Shown in pieces: positions 24,710 through 33,526 of a DNA stretch of 64,000 nt. The translations under genes were made by a program, and so were the position numbers. Within the stretch, counting starts at the first letter, position 1; each line of letters opens with the position of its first letter. The notes beneath the pieces were generated by a model, which had not been told where the DNA came from, ran no database searches, and worked only from the letters and a program-made list of their open reading frames with translations. This DNA is from Ruminococcus gauvreauii (GTDB taxonomy: Bacteria; Bacillota; Clostridia; Lachnospirales; Lachnospiraceae): contig NZ_CP102290.1 in the NCBI RefSeq assembly GCF_025151995.1, positions 1,984,001-2,048,000 on the forward strand, read 5' to 3'.

Positions 24710-26050
24710 ATGAAAGCAAAACGAATTACTGCGTTACTGGCAGCGGCAGCTATGGCGGTGTCGCTGATGACGGGATGCTCATCGGGAGGCGGCGTAGCAA
24801 ACAATCCGTCAGATGAAACTGATAAAAAGAAGACGGAGGAATCGTCTGATACAACCTCGGGCGGTGCAAATGATCCTGTTGAGATCAGTTTCTGGACACT
24901 CTCCAGCTATCAGGCGCTTACAGAAAAGGTCGTGTCTGATTTTGAGCAGGACCATCCTGAGATTAAAGTCAATGTGACGATCAACAGTACGGATGATCAG
25001 AAGAGCAATCTGAAAGTTGCCGCAGCGTCGGATTCGCTGCCGGATATCTGGTACAACTGGGGGGGAAGTCTGGCTTCCTACTATACAGAGAACGGCTTCA
25101 GTTATGATTTTACGGATTATGCGAAAGAGAATAACTGGAGTGATAAATTTGAACAGAATGCCCTTGACCTTCTGACGCTCGATGGAAATCTTGCAGGGTA
25201 TCCGATGGCATGGAACAACGGTGCGATTTATTACCGGACGGATATTTTCGAGGAGCTGGGACTTGAAGTGCCACAGACTTATGAAGAGTTTGAAGCAGTG
25301 TGCGCAAAGCTGAAAGAAAATGGCGTGACGCCGCTTGCACTGGCAGGCAGCGATGCCTGGGACGTCATGCGTATGCTGGAGCTTTGGGTTGAGATGTATG
25401 CGGGACCGGAAGAGCATGACAAGCTGCAGTCCCTGTCCACGAGCTGGGACTGTGATGCAGTCGTGAAATCCTTTGAAAAATTCAAGGAATTTACAGATAA
25501 GGGATACTTCCCGGATGGTTTTGTTTCTCTCGGATATTCGGATGTATGGGCGCTGTTCTATTCAGGAAAAGCTGCCATGACGGTAGACTTTGTCAGCACA
25601 GAAAGCACGATTGAGACGGACGGACAGGATCTGTCGAATTACGGGGTCTTCCATCTGCCGCTGGCAGATGACGGCTCAGGGCGGGCGACAGCGCTGGCGA
25701 GTGAAATTCAGTTCAATGCAAAGCTGGCCGATGACCAGAAGAAGTTCGATGCGTGTATGACGTTTACAGATTATATGTTTGGTGAGGAAGGCGTAGATAA
25801 ATATGCAGAACTTCATCAGCTTCCGCTTGGCAATAAGGGATATGAATTTCCGGAAAACAGACCGCTCGGCGCAGCTATCAACGATATGATGAAATACGGC
25901 ACCTTTAATATTACTGACCAGGCGCTTCCGCAGGAGGTAGTCGACAAACTCTTTGAGTGTCAGGACGCGGTTGCAATGGGGTCTATGACACCCGAGGATG
26001 CAGCGGCTGCCATGCAGGCGGCGGCAGAAGCCTATCAGAGCGCCAGCTGA
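24710..26050 (+). CDS. CUT1 ABC transporter substrate-binding lipoprotein
   Basis: A 446-residue family 1 solute-binding lipoprotein. The signal peptide ends in lipobox LMTGC, then a Ser/Thr/Asp-rich linker (to about residue 58) leads into the binding fold (VEISFWTLSSYQALTEKVVSDF). The ligand cannot be read from sequence. Following genes suggest a pentose-containing compound such as a nucleoside or pentosyl glycoside. The ATG has AGGAGG 8-13 nt upstream. A strong 10-bp hairpin follows the stop codon, which commonly raises binding-protein expression over the permeases. Confidence 0.9.
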   Translation: MKAKRITALLAAAAMAVSLMTGCSSGGGVANNPSDETDKKKTEESSDTTSGGANDPVEISFWTLSSYQALTEKVVSDFEQDHPEIKVNVTINSTDDQKSNLKVAAASDSLPDIWYNWGGSLASYYTENGFSYDFTDYAKENNWSDKFEQNALDLLTLDGNLAGYPMAWNNGAIYYRTDIFEELGLEVPQTYEEFEAVCAKLKENGVTPLALAGSDAWDVMRMLELWVEMYAGPEEHDKLQSLSTSWDCDAVVKSFEKFKEFTDKGYFPDGFVSLGYSDVWALFYSGKAAMTVDFVSTESTIETDGQDLSNYGVFHLPLADDGSGRATALASEIQFNAKLADDQKKFDACMTFTDYMFGEEGVDKYAELHQLPLGNKGYEFPENRPLGAAINDMMKYGTFNITDQALPQEVVDKLFECQDAVAMGSMTPEDAAAAMQAAAEAYQSAS

Positions 26051-26068
26051 TCAAGTGAAATGAGAACC

Positions 26069-26094
26069 CGCGGCAGAATATGATTTCTGCCGCG
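26069..26094 (+). promoter_or_regulatory. mRNA-stabilising hairpin after the binding-protein gene
   Basis: CGCGGCAGAA (26069-26078) pairs perfectly with TTCTGCCGCG (26085-26094) around a 6-nt loop, with no U-tract after it. Hairpins in this position protect the upstream message from 3' exonucleases and can reduce readthrough into the permease genes. Confidence 0.6.
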
Positions 26095-26114
26095 CGTTCA
26101 ACGGGAGGGGCATT

Positions 26115-27011
26115 ATGCGAAGAAAACGAAAGTCCAGAAGCTGTCTTTCGGCAAATAAACGAGATGCGGCTGTGTTTCTGACACCGGCTCTGCTGATTTA
26201 CGGGATTGCAATCGCATTTCCGACATTCTATTCGCTGTATCTGAGCTTTTTTCAATGGAGCGGAAACAGTACGAAGACCTTTGTCGGGTTTGACAATTAT
26301 AAGAAGATGTTTACCACAGATACCGTGGCAATGACTGCCATGAAGAATAATGCAGTCTGGGTAATTCTATCGGTGACCGTCGGAATCGCAGTAGCGATGG
26401 CTCTGGCACTGCTGATCAATAAAAAATTCAGAGGACGGACGGTATTCCGTGGCATTTTCTACTTTCCGTATATTCTGTCGGGGATCGTGGTCGCACAGAT
26501 CTGGGTCTGGATGTATCAGCCAAACTTTGGATTTTTATACAATCTGCTGGATACGCTGCATCTGTCACAGCTTGCCAGTCCCTGGCTGTCCCAGCAGGAG
26601 ACGGCGCTTCTGGCAATCTTTATCGCCTATCTTTGGCAGAGCACGGGAGGCGCCATGGTACTGCTGCTGGCGGGACTGCAGGGGATTCCGCAGGAACTGT
26701 ACGAGGCGGCAAGCATTGATGGATCGAATAAGGTGCAGACGTTTATCCACATTACGATTCCTCAGCTGAAAGAGACGATGGTCATAGTTTTTGCGACACA
26801 ATTTATTAATGCGATGAAAGTGTACGATATCATCTACAGCATGACGGGCGGAGGCCCTGCCAACTCCACGCAGACGCTGTCCACGTGGATGATCAAACAG
26901 TCGTTTGACTTCACAAATTACGGATATGGATGTGCGATGGCGTGGGTGATGGTAGCTGTGCTGATCATTATCGTGATCCCGTATGTTATCGTCATGGCGA
27001 AGGAGGATTGA
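26115..27011 (+). CDS. ABC sugar transporter permease (MalF/UgpA type)
   Basis: A 298-residue permease with six membrane helices (first near FLTPALLIYGIAIAFPTFYS). The cytoplasmic EAA loop that docks the ATPase is IPQELYEAASIDGSNKVQTF near residue 195. It forms the heterodimeric channel with the next gene product, 6 nt downstream. Confidence 0.92.
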   Translation: MRRKRKSRSCLSANKRDAAVFLTPALLIYGIAIAFPTFYSLYLSFFQWSGNSTKTFVGFDNYKKMFTTDTVAMTAMKNNAVWVILSVTVGIAVAMALALLINKKFRGRTVFRGIFYFPYILSGIVVAQIWVWMYQPNFGFLYNLLDTLHLSQLASPWLSQQETALLAIFIAYLWQSTGGAMVLLLAGLQGIPQELYEAASIDGSNKVQTFIHITIPQLKETMVIVFATQFINAMKVYDIIYSMTGGGPANSTQTLSTWMIKQSFDFTNYGYGCAMAWVMVAVLIIIVIPYVIVMAKED

Positions 27012-27017
27012 CGAGAG

Positions 27018-27857
27018 ATGAAAGCGATACATAAAAAAATGAAGCTGGGTAACTTCTTCTTCTGGCTTGCCATGATTGCGATCGCGGTCATTGTGATCGT
27101 GCCGGTTCTGTTTATTCTGTTTACGTCCATGAAGAGCAAAAATGAGTTTTTTGCGACCAGTATTTTCGACTTGCCGAAGACGTGGTATATACAAAACTAT
27201 ATTGACGCATTTACGTCCGGCAAGATGTGGATGTACATCAAAAACACCATTCTGATCTGTGTCATCAAGGTGCCGCTCGGCATTCTGGTGGAAGCCATGG
27301 CAGCGTATGCCATCACAAAGCTGAATCTCCGGCATGGGAATAAGCTGTTCATTGTTTTCCTGGTCGGAATGATGGTGCCGATTCAGGTATGTCTGGTTCC
27401 TCTCAGCATGATGCTGAATAAAATCGGACTGATGAACAGCTATGTGAGTCTGATTTTCGTGTATATAGCATTCGGAATTCCGTTTGGCATCCTGGTGCTG
27501 AGAGGATTTATGAGGGGTATACCCAGAGAGCTTGAGGAGGCAGCCCGTATTGACGGAGCATCCAACTTCAGAATTTTCACGAGAATCATACTGCCGATAT
27601 CGAAACCGGCAATCGCAACACTGATCATTATGGATTTCCTGTCGACATGGAATGAGTACGTGATCAACAGCATCCTGATCACAGATCAGACGATGCGCAC
27701 GGTTCCGTCAGGTCTGATGGGATTTGTGGGACAGTACAGTACAGACTATTGTCTGATGACGGCGGGGATGATGCTTTCCATTATCCCGGTGCTGATCGTG
27801 TATCTGATCTTCCAGAAACACTTTGTGTCCGGCATGGCAGGAGCGGTAAAAGGCTGA
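27018..27857 (+). CDS. ABC sugar transporter permease (MalG/UgpE type)
   Basis: A 279-residue second permease. It has six predicted helices, the typical VPVLFILFTSMKSKNEFFA start and the EAA loop IPRELEEAARIDGASNF near residue 170. It pairs with the preceding permease. The ATPase for the system is probably the MsmK/UgpC-like protein at the end of the operon. Confidence 0.92.
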   Translation: MKAIHKKMKLGNFFFWLAMIAIAVIVIVPVLFILFTSMKSKNEFFATSIFDLPKTWYIQNYIDAFTSGKMWMYIKNTILICVIKVPLGILVEAMAAYAITKLNLRHGNKLFIVFLVGMMVPIQVCLVPLSMMLNKIGLMNSYVSLIFVYIAFGIPFGILVLRGFMRGIPRELEEAARIDGASNFRIFTRIILPISKPAIATLIIMDFLSTWNEYVINSILITDQTMRTVPSGLMGFVGQYSTDYCLMTAGMMLSIIPVLIVYLIFQKHFVSGMAGAVKG

Positions 27858-27880
27858 TGACTAAAAAGGAGAAGACAATT

Positions 27881-28798
27881 ATGCAGGAAAACAATTTTAA
27901 CTATCACGTTTACCCGGAACAGACGGTACGGGTGATTACAACAACAGATGCAAAATGTGAGGCGGATGACCAGTATGCGATTGTCCATGCGCTGCTGACC
28001 CCCAAATTCGATAACCGCGGATTTGTCGCAGTACATTTCGGGGATGAAATTTCAAAGACTTCCATGATGGACAGCTGCCATGAGATCGAACGTATCTTTG
28101 ACATTATGGAGAAGCCGCAGGAACTGATCTTTCAGGGGGCGGAACATGCGCTGAGAGATGAATTCACGCCTGTCCCTTCGGAGGGCGCCAAACTGATCAT
28201 CCGGGAAGCAATGTCGGATGAGAAGACACCGCTGTTTGTCACGTGTCAGGGTGCGATCACAGATCTTGCGTCTGCATATCTCATGGAACCGGCGATTGCC
28301 GGCCGCCTGACCGCGATCTGGATCGGCGGGGGAAGCTACCCGAACGGCGGAGACGAATTCAATCTTGGAAATGATATCAATGCGGCTAATGTTGTGATGA
28401 AGTCCACGATTCCGCTGTGGCAGGTTCCAAGACCTACATATATGAAGATGAGGGTGTCGCTTGCGGAACTGGAATACAGGGTGCGTCCGTGCGGCGAGAT
28501 CGGCCGGTATCTGTTTGACCAGCTGGTGGAGAATTCGGATATCCCGAGAGTGTATAACGATGAGGTGAGAAGCGGGGAGGTCTGGTTCCTGGGGGATTCT
28601 CCGGTGGTGGGACTGATGATGTGGGACCATCCGGAATGTTATACCTGGGTGGAGGCACCCGAGATTACTGCACAGATGCACTATGTGCAGACCCATAAGA
28701 ACCGGCCGATCCGTGTGTATCATGATATTGACGCCAGATATATTCTGGAAGACTTTTACGCAAAGCTCAGCCTGTATGAGCAATCAAAAAAGAAATGA
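27881..28798 (+). CDS. nucleoside-hydrolase-like protein (atypical N-terminal motif)
   Basis: A 305-residue protein of the inosine-uridine nucleoside hydrolase fold. The calcium-binding start motif, normally DTDxGxDDAxA, is here TTDAKCEADDQYAI, with an extra residue and altered first Asp. This variant resembles the DUF1593 branch. Later parts are recognisable (ITDLASAYLMEP, IWIGGGSYPNGGDEFNLGND, the glycine-rich and Asn regions that contact the ribose). Family members cleave the N-glycosidic bond of ribonucleosides. The substrate here may be another furanoside. Start 27881 has AAGGAGAAG upstream; an earlier frame start has none. Confidence 0.75.
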   Translation: MQENNFNYHVYPEQTVRVITTTDAKCEADDQYAIVHALLTPKFDNRGFVAVHFGDEISKTSMMDSCHEIERIFDIMEKPQELIFQGAEHALRDEFTPVPSEGAKLIIREAMSDEKTPLFVTCQGAITDLASAYLMEPAIAGRLTAIWIGGGSYPNGGDEFNLGNDINAANVVMKSTIPLWQVPRPTYMKMRVSLAELEYRVRPCGEIGRYLFDQLVENSDIPRVYNDEVRSGEVWFLGDSPVVGLMMWDHPECYTWVEAPEITAQMHYVQTHKNRPIRVYHDIDARYILEDFYAKLSLYEQSKKK

Positions 28799-28812
28799 GG
28801 ATATAGGAAATC

Positions 28813-30213
28813 ATGGGTCAGATTAAAATAGGATATGCGCCGACACGGCGCAGTATATTCAGTGCCCCGGATGCGGTCAGATACAGAGGGCTTACGGCTG
28901 AACGTTTAAAAGAGCTGGATATCGATTTTGTCGATATCACCGACATCAATGAGGAAGGTCTGCTCTATAATGACGAGGATATGTTAAAAACAGCGGAAAA
29001 ATTCAAACGTGAAAAGGTCGATGGACTGTTCATGCCGCACTGTAATTTCGGCACGGAGTATGAATGCGGGCGGCTGGCAAAGGAACTGCAGGTGCCGGTT
29101 CTCCTCTGGGGGCCTCTGGATGAGCGTCCAGAGCCGGATGGCGTGCGTCTGCGTGATACGCAGTGCGGACTGTTTGCAACCGGAAAAGTACTGCGCCGGT
29201 TCGGCGTCCCGTTTACGTACATGACGAACTGCCGGCTGAATGACCCGGTGTTTGAACGGGGAATTAAGGATTTTCTTGCTGTCTGCAATGTTGTGAAGAC
29301 CTTCCGCAGCATTCGGATTCTGCAGATTTCCACAAGACCGTTTGATTTTTGGACAACCATGTGCAATGAAGGAGAACTGCTGGAAAAGTTCAACATTCAG
29401 CTGGCGCCGGTTCCAATGCCGGAGCTGACAGACGAGATCAGACAGGTAAAAGAAGAGCGGACGGAGGCGGAAGAAGTTGTCCGGTACTGCCGGGAGCATA
29501 TGGAAATCTGCGTCGATGAGGATGCGCTGGAAAATGTTGCTGCTCTGAAGGTGGCGATGAAGCGTCTGGCGGAAAAGTACGGATGCGGGGCGATTGCCAT
29601 ACAGTGCTGGAACCAATTGCAGAATGAGATCGGCATCATGCCGTGTGCGGCCAATGCACTCCTGAGTGACGAGGGAATACCGGTGGTCTGTGAAACAGAT
29701 ATTCACGGTGCCATCACATCGCTGCTGGTGGAGGCTGCCGGGATGGGCGAGACGCGCAGCTTTTTTGCTGACTGGACGATCCGCCATTCGGATATTGAGA
29801 ACGGGGAACTGCTGCAGCACTGCGGTCCATGGCCGATATCGGTTGCACGGGAGCGGCCCAGGCTGACGTACCCGCTTGCATTTGAACATCCGGGAAGCAT
29901 AACGGCGGAGGCAAAACATGGAAAAGTCACGCTGGTCCGCTTTGACGGCGATCATGGAGAGTACTCTCTTCTGCTGGGCAATGCCAGGGGGGTTGATGGA
30001 CCGAAAGGGATGGGAACTTACCTGTGGGTGGAGGTTGAGAATATCAGGCGCCTGGAGGCAAAGATCGTAGAGGGCCCTTACATTCATCACTGTGTCGGCA
30101 TCCATAAAGATGTCGTGCCTGTGTTGTATGAGGCCTGTAAATATATAGGAGTAAAACCGGATCTGTACGACCCTGTTGAGGAAGAGATAAAGGCGTATTT
30201 ACGCGGAGAGTAA
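28813..30213 (+). CDS. L-fucose/D-arabinose isomerase-family protein
   Basis: A 466-residue protein of the L-fucose isomerase family. It has an N-terminal Rossmann-like domain (LPHCNFG-type segment MPHCNFGTEYECG) and metal-site blocks CETDIHGA (Glu and Asp) and YIHHCVGIHKDVVPVLYEAC in the C-terminal domain. Family members interconvert aldoses and ketoses (L-fucose, D-arabinose, others). In this operon it probably converts the sugar released by the hydrolase into a ketose for the kinase. The substrate is not readable from sequence. Confidence 0.85.
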   Translation: MGQIKIGYAPTRRSIFSAPDAVRYRGLTAERLKELDIDFVDITDINEEGLLYNDEDMLKTAEKFKREKVDGLFMPHCNFGTEYECGRLAKELQVPVLLWGPLDERPEPDGVRLRDTQCGLFATGKVLRRFGVPFTYMTNCRLNDPVFERGIKDFLAVCNVVKTFRSIRILQISTRPFDFWTTMCNEGELLEKFNIQLAPVPMPELTDEIRQVKEERTEAEEVVRYCREHMEICVDEDALENVAALKVAMKRLAEKYGCGAIAIQCWNQLQNEIGIMPCAANALLSDEGIPVVCETDIHGAITSLLVEAAGMGETRSFFADWTIRHSDIENGELLQHCGPWPISVARERPRLTYPLAFEHPGSITAEAKHGKVTLVRFDGDHGEYSLLLGNARGVDGPKGMGTYLWVEVENIRRLEAKIVEGPYIHHCVGIHKDVVPVLYEACKYIGVKPDLYDPVEEEIKAYLRGE

Positions 30214-30230
30214 CTTCAGGGAGGAGAATC

Positions 30231-31061
30231 ATGAAAAAATTAAGTATGTTGGCATATGATCTGCGCGGTGATGTGGTCCGTATGATAATAGAAGGAAAAG
30301 GCGGGCATATCGGCGGGGACATGAGTGTGATGGAGATACTGGTGACACTGTATTTTGATCAGATGAATATATCTCCGGAAACCATAAAAGATCCTGAACG
30401 GGACAGGTTTGTGATGAGTAAAGGGCATTCTGTCGAGGCATATTATGCAGTCCTTGCGGAAAAAGGTTTTTTTGACAAGGAAGAGCTGATCCGGATGTTC
30501 AGTAAATTTGGGTCCCCGTATATCGGACATCCGAATAACAAACTGCCGGGAATTGAGATGAACTCCGGATCTCTTGGCCATGGACTGCCGGTATGTGTAG
30601 GCATGGCGCTGGCAGGGAAAATGGACCGGAGAAGTTACCGGGTCTATACGGTGATGGGAGACGGCGAACTGGCGGAGGGGTCCGTCTGGGAAGGCGCTAT
30701 GTCTGCGAGCCAGTATCATCTGGACAATCTCTGTGCGGTGGTGGACCGGAATCATCTGCAGATTTCCGGAAATACGGAAGCGGTCATGGGACATGAAAAT
30801 CTGCATGACCGATTTGCAAGCTTCGGATGGCATGTGATCGATGTCGCTGACGGAAATGATATTGCACAGCTGCATGAGGCGTTTGAGGAAGCAAAACAGA
30901 CCAGAGGGAAACCGAGTATTCTGATCGCCAATACGGTTAAGGGAAAGGGTTCGGCCGTCATGGAAAATAAGGCGGGCTGGCACCACAAAGTTCCCACAGA
31001 GCAGGAAGCGGAACAGATTTTTAAAGATTTTGCAATGCGAAAGGAGGCGTATGCGGGATGA
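30231..31061 (+). CDS. transketolase, N-terminal subunit
   Basis: A 276-residue subunit with the thiamine-diphosphate-binding half of a split transketolase. The ThDP motif is GDGELAEGSVWEGAM through NLCAVVDRN (GDG...N). The conserved histidines are present in MSKGHSVEAYYA and GSLGHGL. Split transketolases often serve dedicated sugar pathways rather than the central pentose phosphate pathway. It overlaps the C-terminal subunit gene by 4 nt, so the two are coupled. Confidence 0.92.
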   Translation: MKKLSMLAYDLRGDVVRMIIEGKGGHIGGDMSVMEILVTLYFDQMNISPETIKDPERDRFVMSKGHSVEAYYAVLAEKGFFDKEELIRMFSKFGSPYIGHPNNKLPGIEMNSGSLGHGLPVCVGMALAGKMDRRSYRVYTVMGDGELAEGSVWEGAMSASQYHLDNLCAVVDRNHLQISGNTEAVMGHENLHDRFASFGWHVIDVADGNDIAQLHEAFEEAKQTRGKPSILIANTVKGKGSAVMENKAGWHHKVPTEQEAEQIFKDFAMRKEAYAG

Positions 31062-31990
31062 ATACAGTACCAAACAGAAAAGCTATCTGCGATGTACTGA
31101 TGGAGGAAGCGAAAAAAGATACAGGCATTGTCGTGCTGTGCAGCGATTCCAGGGGGTCTGCATCGCTGACACCGTTTGCTGACGCGTTTCCCGGGCAGTT
31201 TGTCGAGCTGGGGATTGCGGAGCAGAATCTGGTCAGTGTATCCGCGGGACTTGCGAAATGCGGCAAAAAACCGTTTGCGGCTTCTCCGGCCTGTTTTTTA
31301 TCCACCAGAAGCTATGAACAGTGCAAGATTGACGTGGCATACTCTGACACCAATGTAAAACTGATCGGAATCAGCGGCGGGATCAGCTACGGTGCACTCG
31401 GCATGAGTCACCATTCGGCTCAGGATATCGCCGCAATGTCGGCGATACCCAACATGAGGGTTTACCTGCCAAGCGACCGTTTTCAGACGAAGAAACTGTT
31501 TGAGGCGCTGCTCAAAGATGATAAGCCGGCGTACATACGGGTGGGTCGCAACCCGGTAGAGGATATATATGAAGAATCAGAGTGCCCGTTTGAGCTGGAC
31601 AGAGCCAATGTGCTCTGTGAAGGAACGGATATTACGCTGGTCGCCTGCGGGGAGATGGTATATCCGGCATACAGGGCGGCGCAGCGGCTAAAAGAGGAAG
31701 GGATAGAAGCAACCGTTATCGATATGTACTGTATCAAACCCCTGGACACGAGAACCGTGATCCGTGCGGCGCAGAACACAAGGGCGGTTCTCACGGTGGA
31801 AGAACATGCGCCGTCCGGAGGACTTGGTGCTGCGGTTGCACAGGTCGTGGGAGCAAATTGCCCAAGACCGATACGAAACCTGACACTTCCTGATGCACCG
31901 GTGATCACCGGCACATCGAAAGAAGTATTTGATTATTATGGGATGAATGCGGCGGGCATCGCTGCGCAGGCGGCAGAAATGCTGCGGTAG
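31058..31990 (+). CDS. transketolase, C-terminal subunit
   Basis: A 310-residue partner carrying the pyrimidine-binding and C-terminal domains. The catalytic Glu lies in VELGIAEQNLVSVSAGLA (about residue 53), and the DLGYGAL-like block is GISYGALGMSHHSAQDIA. Together with the previous gene it makes a complete heterotetrameric enzyme that moves a two-carbon ketol unit between sugar phosphates, here probably from the ketose phosphate made by the kinase. Confidence 0.92.
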   Translation: MNTVPNRKAICDVLMEEAKKDTGIVVLCSDSRGSASLTPFADAFPGQFVELGIAEQNLVSVSAGLAKCGKKPFAASPACFLSTRSYEQCKIDVAYSDTNVKLIGISGGISYGALGMSHHSAQDIAAMSAIPNMRVYLPSDRFQTKKLFEALLKDDKPAYIRVGRNPVEDIYEESECPFELDRANVLCEGTDITLVACGEMVYPAYRAAQRLKEEGIEATVIDMYCIKPLDTRTVIRAAQNTRAVLTVEEHAPSGGLGAAVAQVVGANCPRPIRNLTLPDAPVITGTSKEVFDYYGMNAAGIAAQAAEMLR

Positions 31991-32005
31991 GGCTGGAGAA
32001 AATAT

Positions 32006-33484
32006 ATGAGTGAACGGTATATCATTTCTATTGATCAGAGTACGCAAGGGACAAAAGCGCTCCTGTTTGGCAAAGAGGGGAGGCTGAGAAGCCGTGTGAC
32101 GCTGCCTCACAGACAGTTGGTTGACCAAAACGGCTGGGTGTCCCACAATCCGGTGGAAATCTACCATAACGTCCTCGAGGCGGTAAAACAGCTGATCGAC
32201 AGAACCGGTGTGGACCGGGATAAGATTGCGGGGGTCGGCATCAGCAATCAGCGTGAGACGGCAATGGCGTGGAATGCCAGGACGGGACAGCCTTATGGAG
32301 ACGCCATCGTCTGGCAATGCGCCAGGGCAGCCGGACTGTGCGAACGCGTGAAAAAAGAGGACAGAAAAGGCATCGTGCACAGCAGAACAGGAATACCGGT
32401 TTCTCCCTATTTTCCGGCAGGGAAAATTGCCTGGATCCTGGAAAATAATGAGGCGCCGCGAAACGCCATGAACCGGGGAGACCTTTGCGTCGGGACAATC
32501 GACAGCTGGCTGCTTTTTTGTCTCACAAAAGGAAAATCGTATAAGACGGATTATTCTAATGCCTCACGCACACAGTTGTTTAACGTGTTCAGCCTGAAGT
32601 GGGATGAAGAGATCTGCGGGCTGTTTGGTATCAGACCGGATATCCTGCCGGAAGTGTGTGACTCGGATGCATACTTTGGAAATACGGATTTTGAAGGCTA
32701 TTTACCGAATCCCGTACCGGTTCACAGCGTTCTGGGGGACTCGCACGGAGCTTTGCTGGGACAGGGGTGTCTGAGTCCCGGGATGACGAAAGCGACTTAT
32801 GGAACGGGGTCTTCCATTATGATGAACATTGGAGAACGTCCGATTCTGAGTACACATGGTCTGGTGACTTCGCTTGCCTGGAAAATGGGTGGACGGGTAT
32901 CTTATGTGCTGGAGGGTAACCTGAATTATACGGGCGCGGTTATCACGTGGATGAAGGATGATCTCCATCTGATTTCATCCCCTGAAGAGACAGAGTTTCT
33001 TGCGAGAACGGCAGCTGATAACGACAGCCTCTATCTTGTGCCTGCATTTACCGGGCTTGGGGCTCCTTACTGGGATAATTATGCAACGGCGGCATTCGTG
33101 GGAATGACACGGACGACCAGAAGGCCGGAGATGGTCAGGGCCGGACTGGAGTGTATCGCTTATCAGATTACAGATATCATGAGGGCAATGAGTGCGGATT
33201 CCGGGGTAAAAGTACAGGAACTGCGTGTTGACGGCGGCGCGTCGAACAATGAATACCTGATGCAGTTTCAGAGTGATATCGCCGACACGGTTGTCAAAAT
33301 ACCGGATGCAAAAGAGCTGTCGGGTATAGGGGCGGCTTACGCGGCGGGACTGGCCCTCGGGATGTGGGGAAGGGAGGTCTTTGAGACACTGGAATACAGG
33401 ACATTCACCCCCCGGATTGTCACCGAAGAACGGAGCAGGCGGTACGGGGGCTGGAAGAGCGCGGTAGAAAAGGTTCTGTCCTAG
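32006..33484 (+). CDS. FGGY-family carbohydrate kinase (glycerol kinase-like)
   Basis: A 492-residue kinase with the start ISIDQSTQGTKALLF, the SNQRET and AIVWQC segments, the YFPAGK segment, the catalytic aspartate in LGDSHGALLGQG and the C-terminal signature DGGASNNEYLMQFQSDI. The Arg-Glu, Trp, Tyr and Asp positions used by GlpK to hold glycerol are kept, so the enzyme is GlpK-like. Operon context instead suggests a ketose (ribulose, xylulose, apulose or similar). The substrate is uncertain. It lies 15 nt after the transketolase gene. Confidence 0.88.
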   Translation: MSERYIISIDQSTQGTKALLFGKEGRLRSRVTLPHRQLVDQNGWVSHNPVEIYHNVLEAVKQLIDRTGVDRDKIAGVGISNQRETAMAWNARTGQPYGDAIVWQCARAAGLCERVKKEDRKGIVHSRTGIPVSPYFPAGKIAWILENNEAPRNAMNRGDLCVGTIDSWLLFCLTKGKSYKTDYSNASRTQLFNVFSLKWDEEICGLFGIRPDILPEVCDSDAYFGNTDFEGYLPNPVPVHSVLGDSHGALLGQGCLSPGMTKATYGTGSSIMMNIGERPILSTHGLVTSLAWKMGGRVSYVLEGNLNYTGAVITWMKDDLHLISSPEETEFLARTAADNDSLYLVPAFTGLGAPYWDNYATAAFVGMTRTTRRPEMVRAGLECIAYQITDIMRAMSADSGVKVQELRVDGGASNNEYLMQFQSDIADTVVKIPDAKELSGIGAAYAAGLALGMWGREVFETLEYRTFTPRIVTEERSRRYGGWKSAVEKVLS

Positions 33485-33526
33485 AAACGCAAACATGAAT
33501 TTAAATTATTAAAGGAGTCAATCGGT

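Noticed and set aside
28984..30105. A 373-codon minus-strand frame opposite the isomerase gene
   Set aside because: Shadow of a well-supported gene; residues are His/Arg/Cys-rich with no motif and no start signal.
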